Assembly: GCA_019414025.1 (NCBI GenBank)
Contig: DXMU01000036.1
Coordinates: forward strand, 6,166 to 70,165
Length of the DNA stretch: 64,000 bases
Origin: Collinsella sp.
Lineage (GTDB): Bacteria > Actinomycetota > Coriobacteriia > Coriobacteriales > Coriobacteriaceae
Direction of reading: 5' to 3'
The notes beneath the pieces are model-generated. The model was given only the letters and a program-made list of their open reading frames with translations. It did not search any database and had not been told where the DNA came from. Made by a program: the position numbers and the translations under genes. Shown here one piece after another: positions 7,916 to 16,129 of this stretch. Position 1 is the stretch's first letter, and each line of letters begins with the position of its first letter.

Positions 7916-9626
7916 AAAAGCGAAGACGGTCAACGTCCTCGAGGGGCCGATGACCGAGTCGTGCGCCGAGTTTCCTGCACGCCACGTGTTTATCAAGTGC
8001 CCGGAGTGCCGCCGTGTGATCGATGAGGCGCGCCTGCACGACAACCTCGAGGTCTGCCCTCGTTGCGGCAAGCACTTTCGCGTGAGCGGTCGCGCGCGCA
8101 TGCGCATGACGGTTGACGAGGGCACGTTTGAGGAATGGGATGCTAGTCTGGCGCCGGAGGACTTCCTCTCGTTTCCCGGCTATGCCGACAAGCTCAAGAT
8201 CGTGAGCGAGCGTTCGGGCGAACGCGATGCCGTTGTGTGCGGCAGGGGCAAAATCTGCGGCTGCGATACGGCACTCTTCTTTATGGACGCTAACTTTATG
8301 ATGGGCTCGATGGGCTCCGTGGTGGGCGAGAAGATCTGTCGCACATTTGAGCATGCGACCGAGCTGGGATTGCCAGTTGTCGGCTTTACCGTTTCGGGCG
8401 GTGCGCGCATGCAAGAGGGCGTGACCTCGCTTATGCAGATGGCCAAGATTTCTGCGGCGGTTAGGCGCCATAGCGAGGCGGGCGGCCTGTATATTACGGT
8501 GCTCACCGATCCCACGACTGGCGGCGTGACCGCGAGCTTTGCCATGGAGGGCGACATTATCCTGGCCGAGCCCGATGCCCTGACGGCATTTGCCGGCCCG
8601 CGCGTGATCGAGCAGAACATGCACAAGCGCCTGCCCAAGGGATTCCAGCGCTCCGAGTTTTTGCTGGAGCACGGCTTTTGCGATGCCGTTGTACCGCGTG
8701 GCGAGATTGCGCTCACGGTAGGCGAGCTGCTGGCGCTGCACGAAGGGCACGCGCCCGGCCTGGGGGCACCGCATGAGATCGTGCATACGGGTCGTCGCGA
8801 CAAAAAGCTGGGACACTTGTTTAAGCGCTCGGCCGCACCAAAAAGCGCGCTCGAAATCGTCAAACAGACTCGCTCGGCGAACCGCGCCACGGCAGGCGAG
8901 ATGATCTCGTTGGGTCTCGACGGATTCGTAGAGCTGCACGGCGACCGCTACTTTGGCGACGATGCTGCCGTGGTGGGCGGCATCGGCTGGAAAGACGGGC
9001 GACCCGTGACGGTTATCGCCATCGAGCGCGGTACCACGACCAAAGAGCGCATGCGTCGCAACTTTGGTATGGCACATCCCGAGGGCTACCGCAAGGCACG
9101 TCGCCTGATGCACCAAGCCGAGAAATTTGGTCGGCCGGTTCTGTGCCTGGTTGATACTTCGGGCGCGTTTTGCGGCATCGGTGCCGAGGAGCGCGGCCAG
9201 GGCGAGGCGATTGCCCAGAATCTCATGGAGATGAGCGGCCTTAAGACGCCGATTGTCTCGGTGGTGACAGGCGAGGGCGGCTCTGGTGGCGCGCTGGCGC
9301 TGTCCGTGGCCGACCGCATCCTGATGCTCTCGAGCTCGGCCTATTCGGTCGTGAGCCCCGAGGCCTGTGCGTCGATCCTGTGGAAGGATACCGAGCGCGC
9401 GAATGAGGCCGCTGAGGCGCTTAAGCTCACGGCCCCCGATCTGTTGGCGCTCGGCATCATCGACGGCATTGTTGACGATAGGGGCCTGTCGCATGAGGAG
9501 ATCGCCGGTGTCGTCATGTCCTCGGCATTTGATGCCTTCGATACGCTTGGGCAGCTCGACGACGCGACCCTCACAAACCTCCGCTACGAAAAGTACCGCG
9601 CAATCGGTCAGTACCGCACGATGTGA
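7902..9626 (+). CDS. accDA: Fused acetyl-CoA carboxylase carboxyltransferase beta-alpha (AccD-AccA)
   Basis: A single 574-residue chain carries both carboxyltransferase halves. Residues about 1-290 are AccD: a zinc finger with two CPxC pairs (CPEC and CPRC), then FMDANFMMGSMGSVVGE and TVSGGARMQEG. Residues about 300-574 are AccA: ELHGDRYFGDD, GTTTKERMRRNFGMAHPEG, DTSGAFCGIGAEERGQGEA and GEGGSGGALAL. The enzyme moves the carboxyl group from biotin to acetyl-CoA, making malonyl-CoA. Separate subunits are the common bacterial arrangement. The stop codon lies inside a small palindromic repeat. Confidence 0.94.
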   Translation: MLMNRKAKTVNVLEGPMTESCAEFPARHVFIKCPECRRVIDEARLHDNLEVCPRCGKHFRVSGRARMRMTVDEGTFEEWDASLAPEDFLSFPGYADKLKIVSERSGERDAVVCGRGKICGCDTALFFMDANFMMGSMGSVVGEKICRTFEHATELGLPVVGFTVSGGARMQEGVTSLMQMAKISAAVRRHSEAGGLYITVLTDPTTGGVTASFAMEGDIILAEPDALTAFAGPRVIEQNMHKRLPKGFQRSEFLLEHGFCDAVVPRGEIALTVGELLALHEGHAPGLGAPHEIVHTGRRDKKLGHLFKRSAAPKSALEIVKQTRSANRATAGEMISLGLDGFVELHGDRYFGDDAAVVGGIGWKDGRPVTVIAIERGTTTKERMRRNFGMAHPEGYRKARRLMHQAEKFGRPVLCLVDTSGAFCGIGAEERGQGEAIAQNLMEMSGLKTPIVSVVTGEGGSGGALALSVADRILMLSSSAYSVVSPEACASILWKDTERANEAAEALKLTAPDLLALGIIDGIVDDRGLSHEEIAGVVMSSAFDAFDTLGQLDDATLTNLRYEKYRAIGQYRTM

Positions 9627-9650
9627 CAAAGGGACAGTCCGCATGTCACA
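9622..9650. repeat. Palindromic repeat, GGGACAG core, overlapping the accDA stop
   Basis: Arms TGTGACA (9622-9628) and TGTCACA (9644-9650) flank a loop with GGGACAG at 9631-9637. The accDA stop codon (9624-9626) lies in the left arm. It belongs to a set of intergenic palindromes in this window in which the arms differ but the loop keeps GGGGACRG or a close variant. Confidence 0.55.
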
Positions 9651-9666
9651 TTGGGAAAGGCGTTCC

Positions 9667-10881
9667 ATGTCACAAGTTTCTAACACCTCGTTTACAACGA
9701 CGGTTTCATCAAACGCCATGGCCGTGGTGGACTATCTGTCCAAAAGCATGATGTCGGCGTTGCCGTTTATTGTCTGCGCGGCGCTGTTCCGCACCGTTGC
9801 CGTCATTATGGGCGAAGGCATGCTTGGTCTATGGCCTGCCGATTCCGAAATCTATCGCCTGTTTTACAGCTGGCTGTATAACGCTGGCTATTACTTTTTG
9901 CCCATCTATCTTGGTTGGGCCGCTGCCCGCCAGCTCGGTTGCTCGGAGCAGCTGGGCATGATGCTGGGCGGCGTATTGATTGTGCCCGATCTGCTTAAGC
10001 TCGTTGATGCCGCATCGACGACGGGGGCATCGATGACTTTCGTGTATGGTCTACTTCCCGCGCCGGTCAACGATTACACGACGACTGTTATTCCGGTTCT
10101 CATCTCGGTGCCCGTGCTATGGCAGGTGGAGCGTTTCTTTAAGCGCACTATCCCTCAGGCTGTGGCGTTTTCTTTTGTACCGTTTGCAACCATGCTTGTC
10201 ATGGTTCCGGTGTCGCTGTGTGTTACGGCGCCGGCAGGCAGCTATCTGGGCATGCTGTTGGGACAGCTTATGTTTATGCTTGGCAATTCCGGTGGCATCG
10301 TGTCGCTGCTCACGCTCATGGGGCTTGCCGCGGGCTGGGAGTTTCTTAAGATCGCGGGTGTCAGCAACGTTGTCCTATCGCTCGCCTATGCGCAGTTTAT
10401 GAGTGTGGGAACGGATTCGTGCATCCTGATCGCCGCGACGATGGCAACGTTCGCCGTTTGGGGTATGCCCTTTGGCGCGTCGCTCCGCGTTGCGGATAAG
10501 GACGAGAAGGCGCTCATGCTGGGCTATTCAATCTCGGGTATTCTTGGCGGCGTAAGCGAGCCAGCGCTGTACGGATGCGGCTTTAAATATGGCAGGTGTC
10601 TGACGTGCATGGCCGTTGGCGGCGCCGTCGGAGGCCTTGTTGCGGCCGTAGGCCACGTTACGGCTTATACCATCGGTATGACGAATGTTCTTATGGTCAT
10701 TGGCTTTGCCACGGGCGGCATCTCGAATCTGCTGTGGTGCTGCGCTGCCGGCGGTGTGGCATTTGCGGTGTCTGCGGCGCTGAGCTACTGCTTTGGCGTG
10801 GTGCCGGCGAAGGGGCAGACGACGGGGGACGGAGCTGATTCACCCGAAACCTCGAAGAGCGTGGCCGAAGCAAGCGCATAA
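9667..10881 (+). CDS. Orphan PTS EIIC permease domain, glucose/beta-glucoside superfamily
   Basis: A 404-residue polytopic membrane protein with about ten hydrophobic segments. The stretch SGILGGVSEPALYGCGFKYG matches the conserved GGxxEPA(I/L)YG loop of EIIC proteins of the glucose/sucrose/beta-glucoside class. No EIIB phospho-cysteine domain and no EIIA domain are fused or adjacent, so it must borrow partners or transport without phosphorylation. GGAAAGG at 9654-9660 favours the ATG at 9667; the ATG at 9643 inside the repeat is an alternative. The substrate is unknown. Confidence 0.75.
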   Translation: MSQVSNTSFTTTVSSNAMAVVDYLSKSMMSALPFIVCAALFRTVAVIMGEGMLGLWPADSEIYRLFYSWLYNAGYYFLPIYLGWAAARQLGCSEQLGMMLGGVLIVPDLLKLVDAASTTGASMTFVYGLLPAPVNDYTTTVIPVLISVPVLWQVERFFKRTIPQAVAFSFVPFATMLVMVPVSLCVTAPAGSYLGMLLGQLMFMLGNSGGIVSLLTLMGLAAGWEFLKIAGVSNVVLSLAYAQFMSVGTDSCILIAATMATFAVWGMPFGASLRVADKDEKALMLGYSISGILGGVSEPALYGCGFKYGRCLTCMAVGGAVGGLVAAVGHVTAYTIGMTNVLMVIGFATGGISNLLWCCAAGGVAFAVSAALSYCFGVVPAKGQTTGDGADSPETSKSVAEASA

Positions 10882-10889
10882 ACCCGTGC

Positions 10890-10911
10890 GACAAAGGGCG
10901 ATTTCTTTGTC
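10890..10911. repeat. Short inverted repeat after the EIIC gene
   Basis: GACAAAG (10890-10896) pairs with CTTTGTC (10905-10911) around GGCGATTT. It resembles the left arm of the nearby GGGACAG palindrome and may be a decayed member of that family or a weak terminator. Confidence 0.35.
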
Positions 10912-10949
10912 ATGTTCCAAGGTCGTGGCCCGTGTGGGTTGCGGCCTTT

Positions 10950-10978
10950 TTGTATCTGTGGGGCAAAGTGGCTACACT
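10950..10978 (+). promoter_or_regulatory. Putative promoter of the cation efflux gene
   Basis: TTGTAT (10950-10955) and TACACT (10973-10978) are separated by 17 bp and lie about 50 bp before the start at 11031. This fits a housekeeping sigma-70-type promoter of a high-GC actinobacterium. No operator is evident. Confidence 0.5.
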
Positions 10979-11030
10979 ACAATCCGTTTGAGCAATAGAT
11001 ATATAGGTAGTACCGTGGGGGCGGATATAG

Positions 11031-12185
11031 ATGGTTGAGTGGATTGTTCGTCGTGCGCAGGGCGACCGTGCGCGCGTGGGCACGTTGACGGGCGTGGTGT
11101 GTATTCTCGCCAATGTTGCGCTTTGTGCTGCGAAGGGCGTAATTGGCGTGCTGTCGGGATCGGTTTCGATCGTGGCGGATGCCATGAACAACCTGTCCGA
11201 TGCCAGCTCGAATATCGTGAGCGTGCTGGGCTTTAGGCTGGCGAGCAAGCCGGCCGACCCCGAGCATCCTTACGGACATGGCCGCTACGAGTATCTCTCG
11301 GGTCTGGTTGTGGCGGCGCTCGTGCTGCTTATTGGCATCGAACTGGTGAAGTCCTCGGTTGAGCGTATCGTCAACCCGGAACCTGTCGAGTTCTCGCTTG
11401 CCCTGGTGGCAGTTCTAGTGCTTTCGATGGTCGTAAAGCTGTGGATGGCGGCCCTCAACCAAAAGCTCGGTGACCGCATTGAGTCCGAGACGTTGCGTGC
11501 GACCGCTCAGGATTCCAAAAACGATGTCCTTGCCACAGGCGCCGTGTTAGCGTGCGCAATTGTTTCGCAGGTGACGCGCATCAATCTTGATGCTTGGGTC
11601 GGCCTTGCCGTTGGCGCCTATATCGGCTGGAGTGGTTTTGAGCTCATCCAGGATACGGTGAGCCCGCTTTTGGGCCAGGCGCCCGATCCTAAGCTGGTCA
11701 AGCACATTCGAGACAAGATCATGAGCTACCCCGGCGTTTTGGGCGTTCACGATTTGATGGTTCACGACTACGGCCCGGGCAGGAAGTTCGCAAGCGCTCA
11801 CGCCGAGATGGCAGCCGAGGCCAGCCCGCTGGAAAGTCACGACACGCTCGATAACATCGAGCAGTCGTTTAGAAACGAAGACGGAATGATCGTCACGCTT
11901 CACTACGATCCCATCGTGACCGATGACCCCAAGGTGGCGAGCATGCGTTTACGCATTAACGCCATGGCTCAACAGATCGATAGCCGCCTCTCGATTCATG
12001 ACCTACGCTGTGTGCCGGGTCCTACGCACACCAACGTGATCTTTGACTGCGTGCGTCCCTCGGATCTGCAGATGAGTGCCGAAGACGTAAAACACGCGCT
12101 GGCACAACGGGTCGAATCGGAATATCCCAAGTCGATTGCCAAGATTACGATCGACGAAGACTACGTAGGCCATACCCACGAGTAG
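11031..12185 (+). CDS. Cation diffusion facilitator family transporter
   Basis: A 384-residue inner-membrane exporter that exchanges divalent cations (zinc, iron, manganese or similar) for protons. The first helices carry the metal-site pattern DAMNNLSDASSN (about residues 43-54), followed by HPYGHGRYEYL, typical of the family. About five or six membrane segments fill residues 15-200, then a long cytoplasmic C-terminal domain (HDLMVHDYGPGRKFASAHAE) follows and is larger than usual. The metal cannot be read from the sequence. Flanked by a putative own promoter; the histidine phosphatase gene starts 38 bp downstream. Confidence 0.88.
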   Translation: MVEWIVRRAQGDRARVGTLTGVVCILANVALCAAKGVIGVLSGSVSIVADAMNNLSDASSNIVSVLGFRLASKPADPEHPYGHGRYEYLSGLVVAALVLLIGIELVKSSVERIVNPEPVEFSLALVAVLVLSMVVKLWMAALNQKLGDRIESETLRATAQDSKNDVLATGAVLACAIVSQVTRINLDAWVGLAVGAYIGWSGFELIQDTVSPLLGQAPDPKLVKHIRDKIMSYPGVLGVHDLMVHDYGPGRKFASAHAEMAAEASPLESHDTLDNIEQSFRNEDGMIVTLHYDPIVTDDPKVASMRLRINAMAQQIDSRLSIHDLRCVPGPTHTNVIFDCVRPSDLQMSAEDVKHALAQRVESEYPKSIAKITIDEDYVGHTHE

Positions 12186-12223
12186 GCCGCGCCGGCAAAG
12201 CAAGTTATGCAGAAGGGGAGAGC

Positions 12224-12844
12224 ATGAAGCGCCTATACCTACTCCGCCACGGTCAGACGGAGTTCAACGTCAAAAAGCTGGTCCAGGGCCGCTGCGATTC
12301 ACCGCTGACCGGCCTGGGCCGTCAGCAGGCACGGGTGGCAGCCGCGTGGCTCAAAGCCCACAACGTCGTTCCCGACAAAGTGGTCTCTTCGCCCTTGGGC
12401 CGAGCCATGGACACAGCTCAGCTCGTTGCTACCGAACTCCTCGGTCCGGACGCCGCTGTCGAGCCCTGCGAAGGCATCATCGAGCGCTGCTACGGCACCT
12501 TCGAAGAAGGTCCCCACGATGCCCTCCCCACCGACGTCTGGGATCCGGGCGAGGACCTGGTCCCCTTCGGAGGAGAAGGAAGCCGCGCGTTGCAAGAGCG
12601 CATGGTGGACACCCTCACCAATATCATGGGCGCCGATGGTATCGAAACCCTCCTAGCAGTAAGCCACGGCAGCGCCAGCCGCCAATTCATCAAGGCTGCA
12701 GCCCCAGAGGGCTTCGAGCTCCCAACAAAACTCCCCAACTGCGCCATCATGATCTTTGATTTTGAGGATTCGCAAGAAGAATGCGACACGTCCCAATGTA
12801 AGTTCACCTTGCAGCAGATCATCGATCCTCAACAAAGTCTTTAG
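12224..12844 (+). CDS. Histidine phosphatase (phosphoglycerate mutase-like) family protein
   Basis: A 206-residue cytoplasmic phosphatase of the branch 1 histidine superfamily. The phospho-accepting motif RHG is at residues 8-10 (YLLRHGQTEFN), followed by QGRCDSPLTGLGRQQA; the second catalytic His is in AVSHGSASRQF near residue 148. Substrate unknown; sugar phosphates are likely for this family. Its last 15 or so codons and the following 50 bp are repeated at 24325-24436 beside a decayed copy of the gene. GGGGAG precedes the ATG. Confidence 0.85.
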   Translation: MKRLYLLRHGQTEFNVKKLVQGRCDSPLTGLGRQQARVAAAWLKAHNVVPDKVVSSPLGRAMDTAQLVATELLGPDAAVEPCEGIIERCYGTFEEGPHDALPTDVWDPGEDLVPFGGEGSRALQERMVDTLTNIMGADGIETLLAVSHGSASRQFIKAAAPEGFELPTKLPNCAIMIFDFEDSQEECDTSQCKFTLQQIIDPQQSL

Positions 12845-12891
12845 CCTGAGCGAGCAGAGTTAAGCAGGCATCAACGTGTCGTCTTCCGAGC
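12830..12891. repeat. 62-bp direct repeat, left copy
   Basis: This stretch includes the last codons and stop of the histidine phosphatase gene. It matches 24375-24436 in the same orientation at 59 of 62 bases. The two copies bracket about 11.5 kb with the DeoR, PTS and sulfatase genes. No integrase gene lies between them. Confidence 0.85.
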
Positions 12892-13103
12892 TTTGGCTTG
12901 ACACGCTGAACATCTACAAGGATAACCTTGAGGCCGTCGAGGCGTTCCTGGCCGACGCCCGCGCCATGGGCGACGGTCGCCTCAATGTGGTGCTCACCGG
13001 TGCCGGCACCTCCGATTACGTGGGTGAGGTTGTCGTCCTCAACCCCGACCTATCCCTCGTCGAGACCTATCTCGGTGGCGAGAGCGTCTACACTGAGAAG
13101 TAG
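12876..13103 (+). pseudogene. Remnant of an AgaS-like sugar isomerase (SIS domain)
   Basis: A 75-codon open frame from a GTG. Its first 55 residues match the start of AgaS-type SIS-domain ketose/aldose isomerases, especially LNVVLTGAGTSDYVGE, the sugar-phosphate loop. AgaS proteins are about 380 residues, so most of the domain is missing and the last 25 residues (VVLNPDLSLVETYLGGES) do not continue the fold. The best reading is an internal deletion that left a short fused frame. AgaS acts in amino-sugar catabolism, which fits the neighbouring PTS and sulfatases. Confidence 0.6.
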
Positions 13104-13138
13104 CTGCTGACCTATTTGCGATTTGATGCGAATAATGA

Positions 13139-13169
13139 GACCCCGATTCGGCTTTATCGAATCGGGGTC
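13139..13169. terminator. Hairpin terminator
   Basis: GACCCCGATTCG (13139-13150) and CGAATCGGGGTC (13158-13169) form a perfect 12-bp stem with a 7-base loop, followed by TTTGCT. It separates the isomerase remnant from the convergent deoR gene and can probably act for both. Confidence 0.8.
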
Positions 13170-13202
13170 TTTGCTGTGGTGTCCAGCTAAATCAAAACAG
13201 GC

Positions 13203-13964
13203 CTATTCTGCGACGATGATGCGAGTTGATTCGAGAACCATGGAACGCTGTTTGTCGTTGACATTTGCATCGGTGATGAGTGCGTCCATTTGATCGAGAT
13301 TGAAGAAGCCGAAGAAGTCCATCTGTCCGATCTTGCTTGAATCGCAGACAAGGTAACGCTTGGCGGCGCGATCGCAAGCGAGCGCCTGTAAGCGTCCTTC
13401 CTCAAGGTTAGAACAGGAGATGGATTGGGCGAGTACGCCGTTGGTGCCGATAAAGCAAGTGTCGATACCGAGCGGGGCGAGAGCATCTTCGGCGATGGGC
13501 CCGACGAAAGAACCCGATCGTTTGCGATACTGTCCTCCCAGGGCCCAGATCTCCACATCGTTACGCGTCTGGAGCATGTTCAGCACGATGATGCTGTTTG
13601 TGATGACGCGCAGCCGCATGCGCGGCAGCGCACGGGCGATGAGAGCGCAAGTCGAACCGGGTCCGAGGAAGATGGTGTCGCGCTCTCTGATGAGGTTGAC
13701 AGCGGTGCGTGCGATATGCTCTTTTTCAGGGGAGCGGATTGAGAGCTTTTCAAAAAACGGGACCTCTTCGGCAATGGGGGAGCCGCTTGAAAGTCGGATG
13801 CCACCGTACTCGCGGATGACGCCAGCGCGTTGCGAGAGCTCATCGAAGTCTCTTCGAGCGGTCATTTCAGATATACCAAAGATTGTTGCGGCTTGGGCAA
13901 CAGTGACCATTCCGCGCTGAGCGCACAGCTCAAGTAATTGTTCGTGACGTTCGGGTTTAAGCAT
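13203..13964 (-). CDS. DeoR-family transcriptional regulator (first of two)
   Basis: A 253-residue repressor with an N-terminal DeoR helix-turn-helix (MVTVAQAATIFGISEMTARRDFDEL, split over residues 19-43) and a C-terminal sugar-phosphate sensor domain with IFLGPGSTCALIA and the FIGTNGV motif. Such proteins bind phosphorylated sugars and control sugar operons. It lies directly downstream of a second DeoR gene on the same strand, both divergent from the sulfatase PTS operon, which they likely control. Confidence 0.88.
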   Translation of the reverse strand: MLKPERHEQLLELCAQRGMVTVAQAATIFGISEMTARRDFDELSQRAGVIREYGGIRLSSGSPIAEEVPFFEKLSIRSPEKEHIARTAVNLIRERDTIFLGPGSTCALIARALPRMRLRVITNSIIVLNMLQTRNDVEIWALGGQYRKRSGSFVGPIAEDALAPLGIDTCFIGTNGVLAQSISCSNLEEGRLQALACDRAAKRYLVCDSSKIGQMDFFGFFNLDQMDALITDANVNDKQRSMVLESTRIIVAE

Positions 13965-13979
13965 GGCTTGCCAATTGGA

Positions 13980-14744
13980 TTATGCGGTAATGACGGAGGT
14001 ATAGGCGCGGAGGGCCTCGATGGTCCGGGGGTCTGCGTCCTCGTTAATGAATGCCGCGGTCATATCCTCCAGTGTGGTGAAAAGGCAGAAGTCGCGCCTT
14101 CCGACTTTTTCAGCATCTACAACAAGATAACGCTCCTGAGCTCGAGAAAGAGCGTCTGAGAGGACCATGGCTGCATCGGGACGAGAGCCAAAGACCTCGT
14201 TTCCAAAAATACCGGTTGCCGAGACGTAGGCCTTGGGAGCGGATAGACCGTAGGGGCCGCGGCCGTTGTATGGCATGGTGAAAACTCGCGTGTCGTGACG
14301 CATCATGCCACCAACAAAGAATAGATCTATATGTGGATTGTCGGCTAGCAGGTTCAGCACGGGAAGACTGTTGGTGACGACGCGTATGTCCTCCTGGGGC
14401 AAATACGAACACATGAGCTCGAGAGTGGAGCCTCCACCGAGAAAGATCGTATCGCCGGCTGAGACGGTTTGGGCGGCGGCTATAGCAGCGGCACGTTTCT
14501 GATCAACTTGAAAACGACGTTTCTCCTCATGCGGGGTCAAACGTGAAAGGGCTGTTCCGTGGGCGGAGTGTGGAAGCTGAGCCCCTCCGTGTACGCGCAC
14601 AAGAAGGCCCTTGTCGGCAAGCTCGGCCAGGTCACGCCTGATGGTCATATCCGAAACAGATAGGGTATTAGATATCTCGTTTACCGATACCGAATGATGT
14701 TGATCGAGCAAGTCGAGAATGGCCTGCTGGCGTTCGGATTTCAT
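13980..14744 (-). CDS. DeoR-family transcriptional regulator (second of two)
   Basis: A 254-residue regulator with the DeoR helix-turn-helix (VSVNEISNTLSVSDMTIRRD) and sensor domain (FLGGGSTLELMCSY, FFVGGMMR). The ATG at 14744 is chosen over one at 14762 because GAGGGAG precedes it. The upstream region contains AACGAACA, the unit also found six times before the PTS genes, which suggests shared or self regulation. Two adjacent DeoR proteins may respond to different intermediates. Confidence 0.87.
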   Translation of the reverse strand: MKSERQQAILDLLDQHHSVSVNEISNTLSVSDMTIRRDLAELADKGLLVRVHGGAQLPHSAHGTALSRLTPHEEKRRFQVDQKRAAAIAAAQTVSAGDTIFLGGGSTLELMCSYLPQEDIRVVTNSLPVLNLLADNPHIDLFFVGGMMRHDTRVFTMPYNGRGPYGLSAPKAYVSATGIFGNEVFGSRPDAAMVLSDALSRAQERYLVVDAEKVGRRDFCLFTTLEDMTAAFINEDADPRTIEALRAYTSVITA

Positions 14745-14765
14745 GAGTGCCGACTCCCTCATCGA

Positions 14766-14797
14766 GCGTTTGTTCTTATTTCAATGTAAACGAACAA
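14766..14797. promoter_or_regulatory. Operator-like sites upstream of the deoR gene
   Basis: GCGTTTGTTC (14766-14775) and AAACGAACAA (14788-14797) are near inverted copies of the CGAACA motif that makes up the tandem array at 14937-14990. Their place just upstream of the deoR start suggests autoregulation. Confidence 0.45.
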
Positions 14798-14936
14798 CAT
14801 AAATAAACGCAAACCGTTCACGAAGGCACATTACCTTTCACCGGTCAAAACATAACGCTCACGGAAAAAACCATCAAATAGGAGGTAAATAGAGCTCATT
14901 CCAAAAATCATCTCTTGACCAATAAACAAATATAGA

Positions 14937-14990
14937 CGAACAGAACGAACAGAACGAACAGAACGAACAGAACGAACAGAACGAAGAGAA
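14937..14990. repeat. Six-copy 9-bp tandem array before the PTS operon
   Basis: CGAACAGAA is repeated head to tail six times; the first five are identical and the last is CGAAGAGAA. It ends 24 bp before the EIIA start, in the leader or promoter of the sulfatase PTS operon. DeoR-type proteins often bind repeated half sites of this kind and the core also occurs beside the deoR gene, so this is a likely operator array. Nine-base units can also expand or contract by slippage. Confidence 0.7.
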
Positions 14991-15014
14991 TTAATAAGTA
15001 TGAAAGGACAGAAG

Positions 15015-15455
15015 ATGCGTATCGGTGTCATCCTTGCAAGTCACGGAGAGTTCGCTCAGGCCGCCCTCGGCGCCGTCGAGATGATTGCGGGCAAGCAGCC
15101 TGATGTCATCGCTCTTGGTCTCACCGCCGAGAAGAGCCTGGAGTCTTTCGAGTCCGAGATGCGCGAGGCTTACGAGACCCTCAGCGCCGAGTGCGAACTC
15201 GTCGTCACCCTATGCGACATCTACGGCGGCACCCCATTCAACGTGACTACCCGCTGCCTGCTCAACGGCATGAACATGGTTGCCTACACTGGCCTGTCCA
15301 TGCCCGTTGCGGTCGAGCTCCTGCTCACCCGCGATGGCCTCGATTCCGCCGACGCGGTCCGTGCCCAGCTCACTGCCGCTCACGCCGGGGCCCAGCAGGA
15401 GATCAAGGCTCCCGCTCCGGCCGTGGAGGCAGACGAGGACGATTTGGACCTCTAG
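15015..15455 (+). CDS. PTS EIIA, mannose/fructose/sorbose family
   Basis: A 146-residue cytoplasmic phosphocarrier. The phosphorylated residue is His10 in GVILASHGEFA; CDIYGGTPFNV is also typical of the ManX EIIA fold. AAAGGA at 15003-15008 favours the ATG at 15015 over the one at 15000. It heads the island's EIIA-B-C-D set and passes phosphate from HPr to EIIB. The acidic tail (EADEDDLDL) is unusual but harmless. Confidence 0.92.
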   Translation: MRIGVILASHGEFAQAALGAVEMIAGKQPDVIALGLTAEKSLESFESEMREAYETLSAECELVVTLCDIYGGTPFNVTTRCLLNGMNMVAYTGLSMPVAVELLLTRDGLDSADAVRAQLTAAHAGAQQEIKAPAPAVEADEDDLDL

Positions 15456-15474
15456 GCTCGTTAGCCCGTCGATT

Positions 15475-15521
15475 CGAGTGGCGCTCACCCGTATCCCCCG
15501 AGTGGGCGCCTCGATCGAGCA
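15475..15521 (+). other. Intercistronic hairpin between EIIA and EIIB
   Basis: The 117-bp gap contains an imperfect stem in which GGCGCTCACC pairs with GAGTGGGCGCC. A ribosome site for EIIB follows. It may set relative mRNA stability; no function is shown by the sequence alone. Confidence 0.35.
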
Positions 15522-15572
15522 GAGCATTCGTAAACGGTACTGAAGGAACGTGCAAACGAAAAGGAGAACATC

Positions 15573-16049
15573 ATGGCACTCAAACTCGTCGACATCGATG
15601 ACCGCCTGATCCACGGTCAGGTCGCCACCACTTGGATTCCCGACTTCGGCATCGAATCGGCAATCATTGTCTCGGATAAGGTCGCCAACGACCCCGTCCA
15701 GAAGTCCGTCGCCGGCCTCGCCGCCCCCGACATCAAGGTCTCCGTCTTCGGTGTCGAGAAGTTCATTGAGGTCCTCAAGAAGACCGAGCTCAAGAAGGCC
15801 ACGATGGTGCTCTTCACCAACCCCATCGACGCCCTCAAGCTGCACGAGAACGGCTTGCCGTTCGACTACCTGAACGTCTCCGGCATGCGCTTCAACGAGC
15901 AGCGTCATCGCCTGCACAAGAACATGTCCGTCACCGCCGAGGAAAAGGCCGCCTTCGAGGAGCTCATTGGCCTCGGCGTCGACTGCTGGATGCAGACCAC
16001 CACGCGCGATTCCAAGGAGCCCGTGTCCGAGCTCCTCAAGAACTACTAA
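15573..16049 (+). CDS. PTS EIIB, mannose/fructose/sorbose family
   Basis: A 158-residue cytoplasmic subunit that takes phosphate from EIIA and gives it to the incoming sugar. The active residue is His14 in DDRLIHGQV. VSGMRFNEQRHRLHKN near the middle is typical of AgaV/SorB-like EIIB proteins. AAAAGGAG precedes the ATG. The neighbours point to an amino sugar or sulfated sugar. Confidence 0.93.
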   Translation: MALKLVDIDDRLIHGQVATTWIPDFGIESAIIVSDKVANDPVQKSVAGLAAPDIKVSVFGVEKFIEVLKKTELKKATMVLFTNPIDALKLHENGLPFDYLNVSGMRFNEQRHRLHKNMSVTAEEKAAFEELIGLGVDCWMQTTTRDSKEPVSELLKNY

Positions 16050-16063
16050 GTAAGTAACCATCT

Positions 16064-16109
16064 CCGGGCATGTGAACCCGGGGCGTGCCCATCGGAGGGA
16101 ACGATGGGC
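16064..16109 (+). other. Paired intercistronic hairpins before EIIC
   Basis: CCGGG/CCCGG (16064-16081) and GCCCATCG/CGATGGGC (16087-16109) form two consecutive stems in the EIIB-EIIC gap, followed by a ribosome site. They probably affect transcript processing or stability. Confidence 0.4.
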
Positions 16110-16129
16110 GAATAGGGAAGGAGAGGCTT

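Noticed and set aside
7734..9719. A 661-codon minus-strand frame opposite accDA.
   Set aside because: Antisense shadow of accDA; low-complexity His/Arg/Ala content and no recognisable domain.
14831..15031. A minus-strand frame with repeated Ser-Val-Arg.
   Set aside because: It is a translation of the 9-bp tandem array, with no ribosome site, and lies in the promoter region of the PTS operon.
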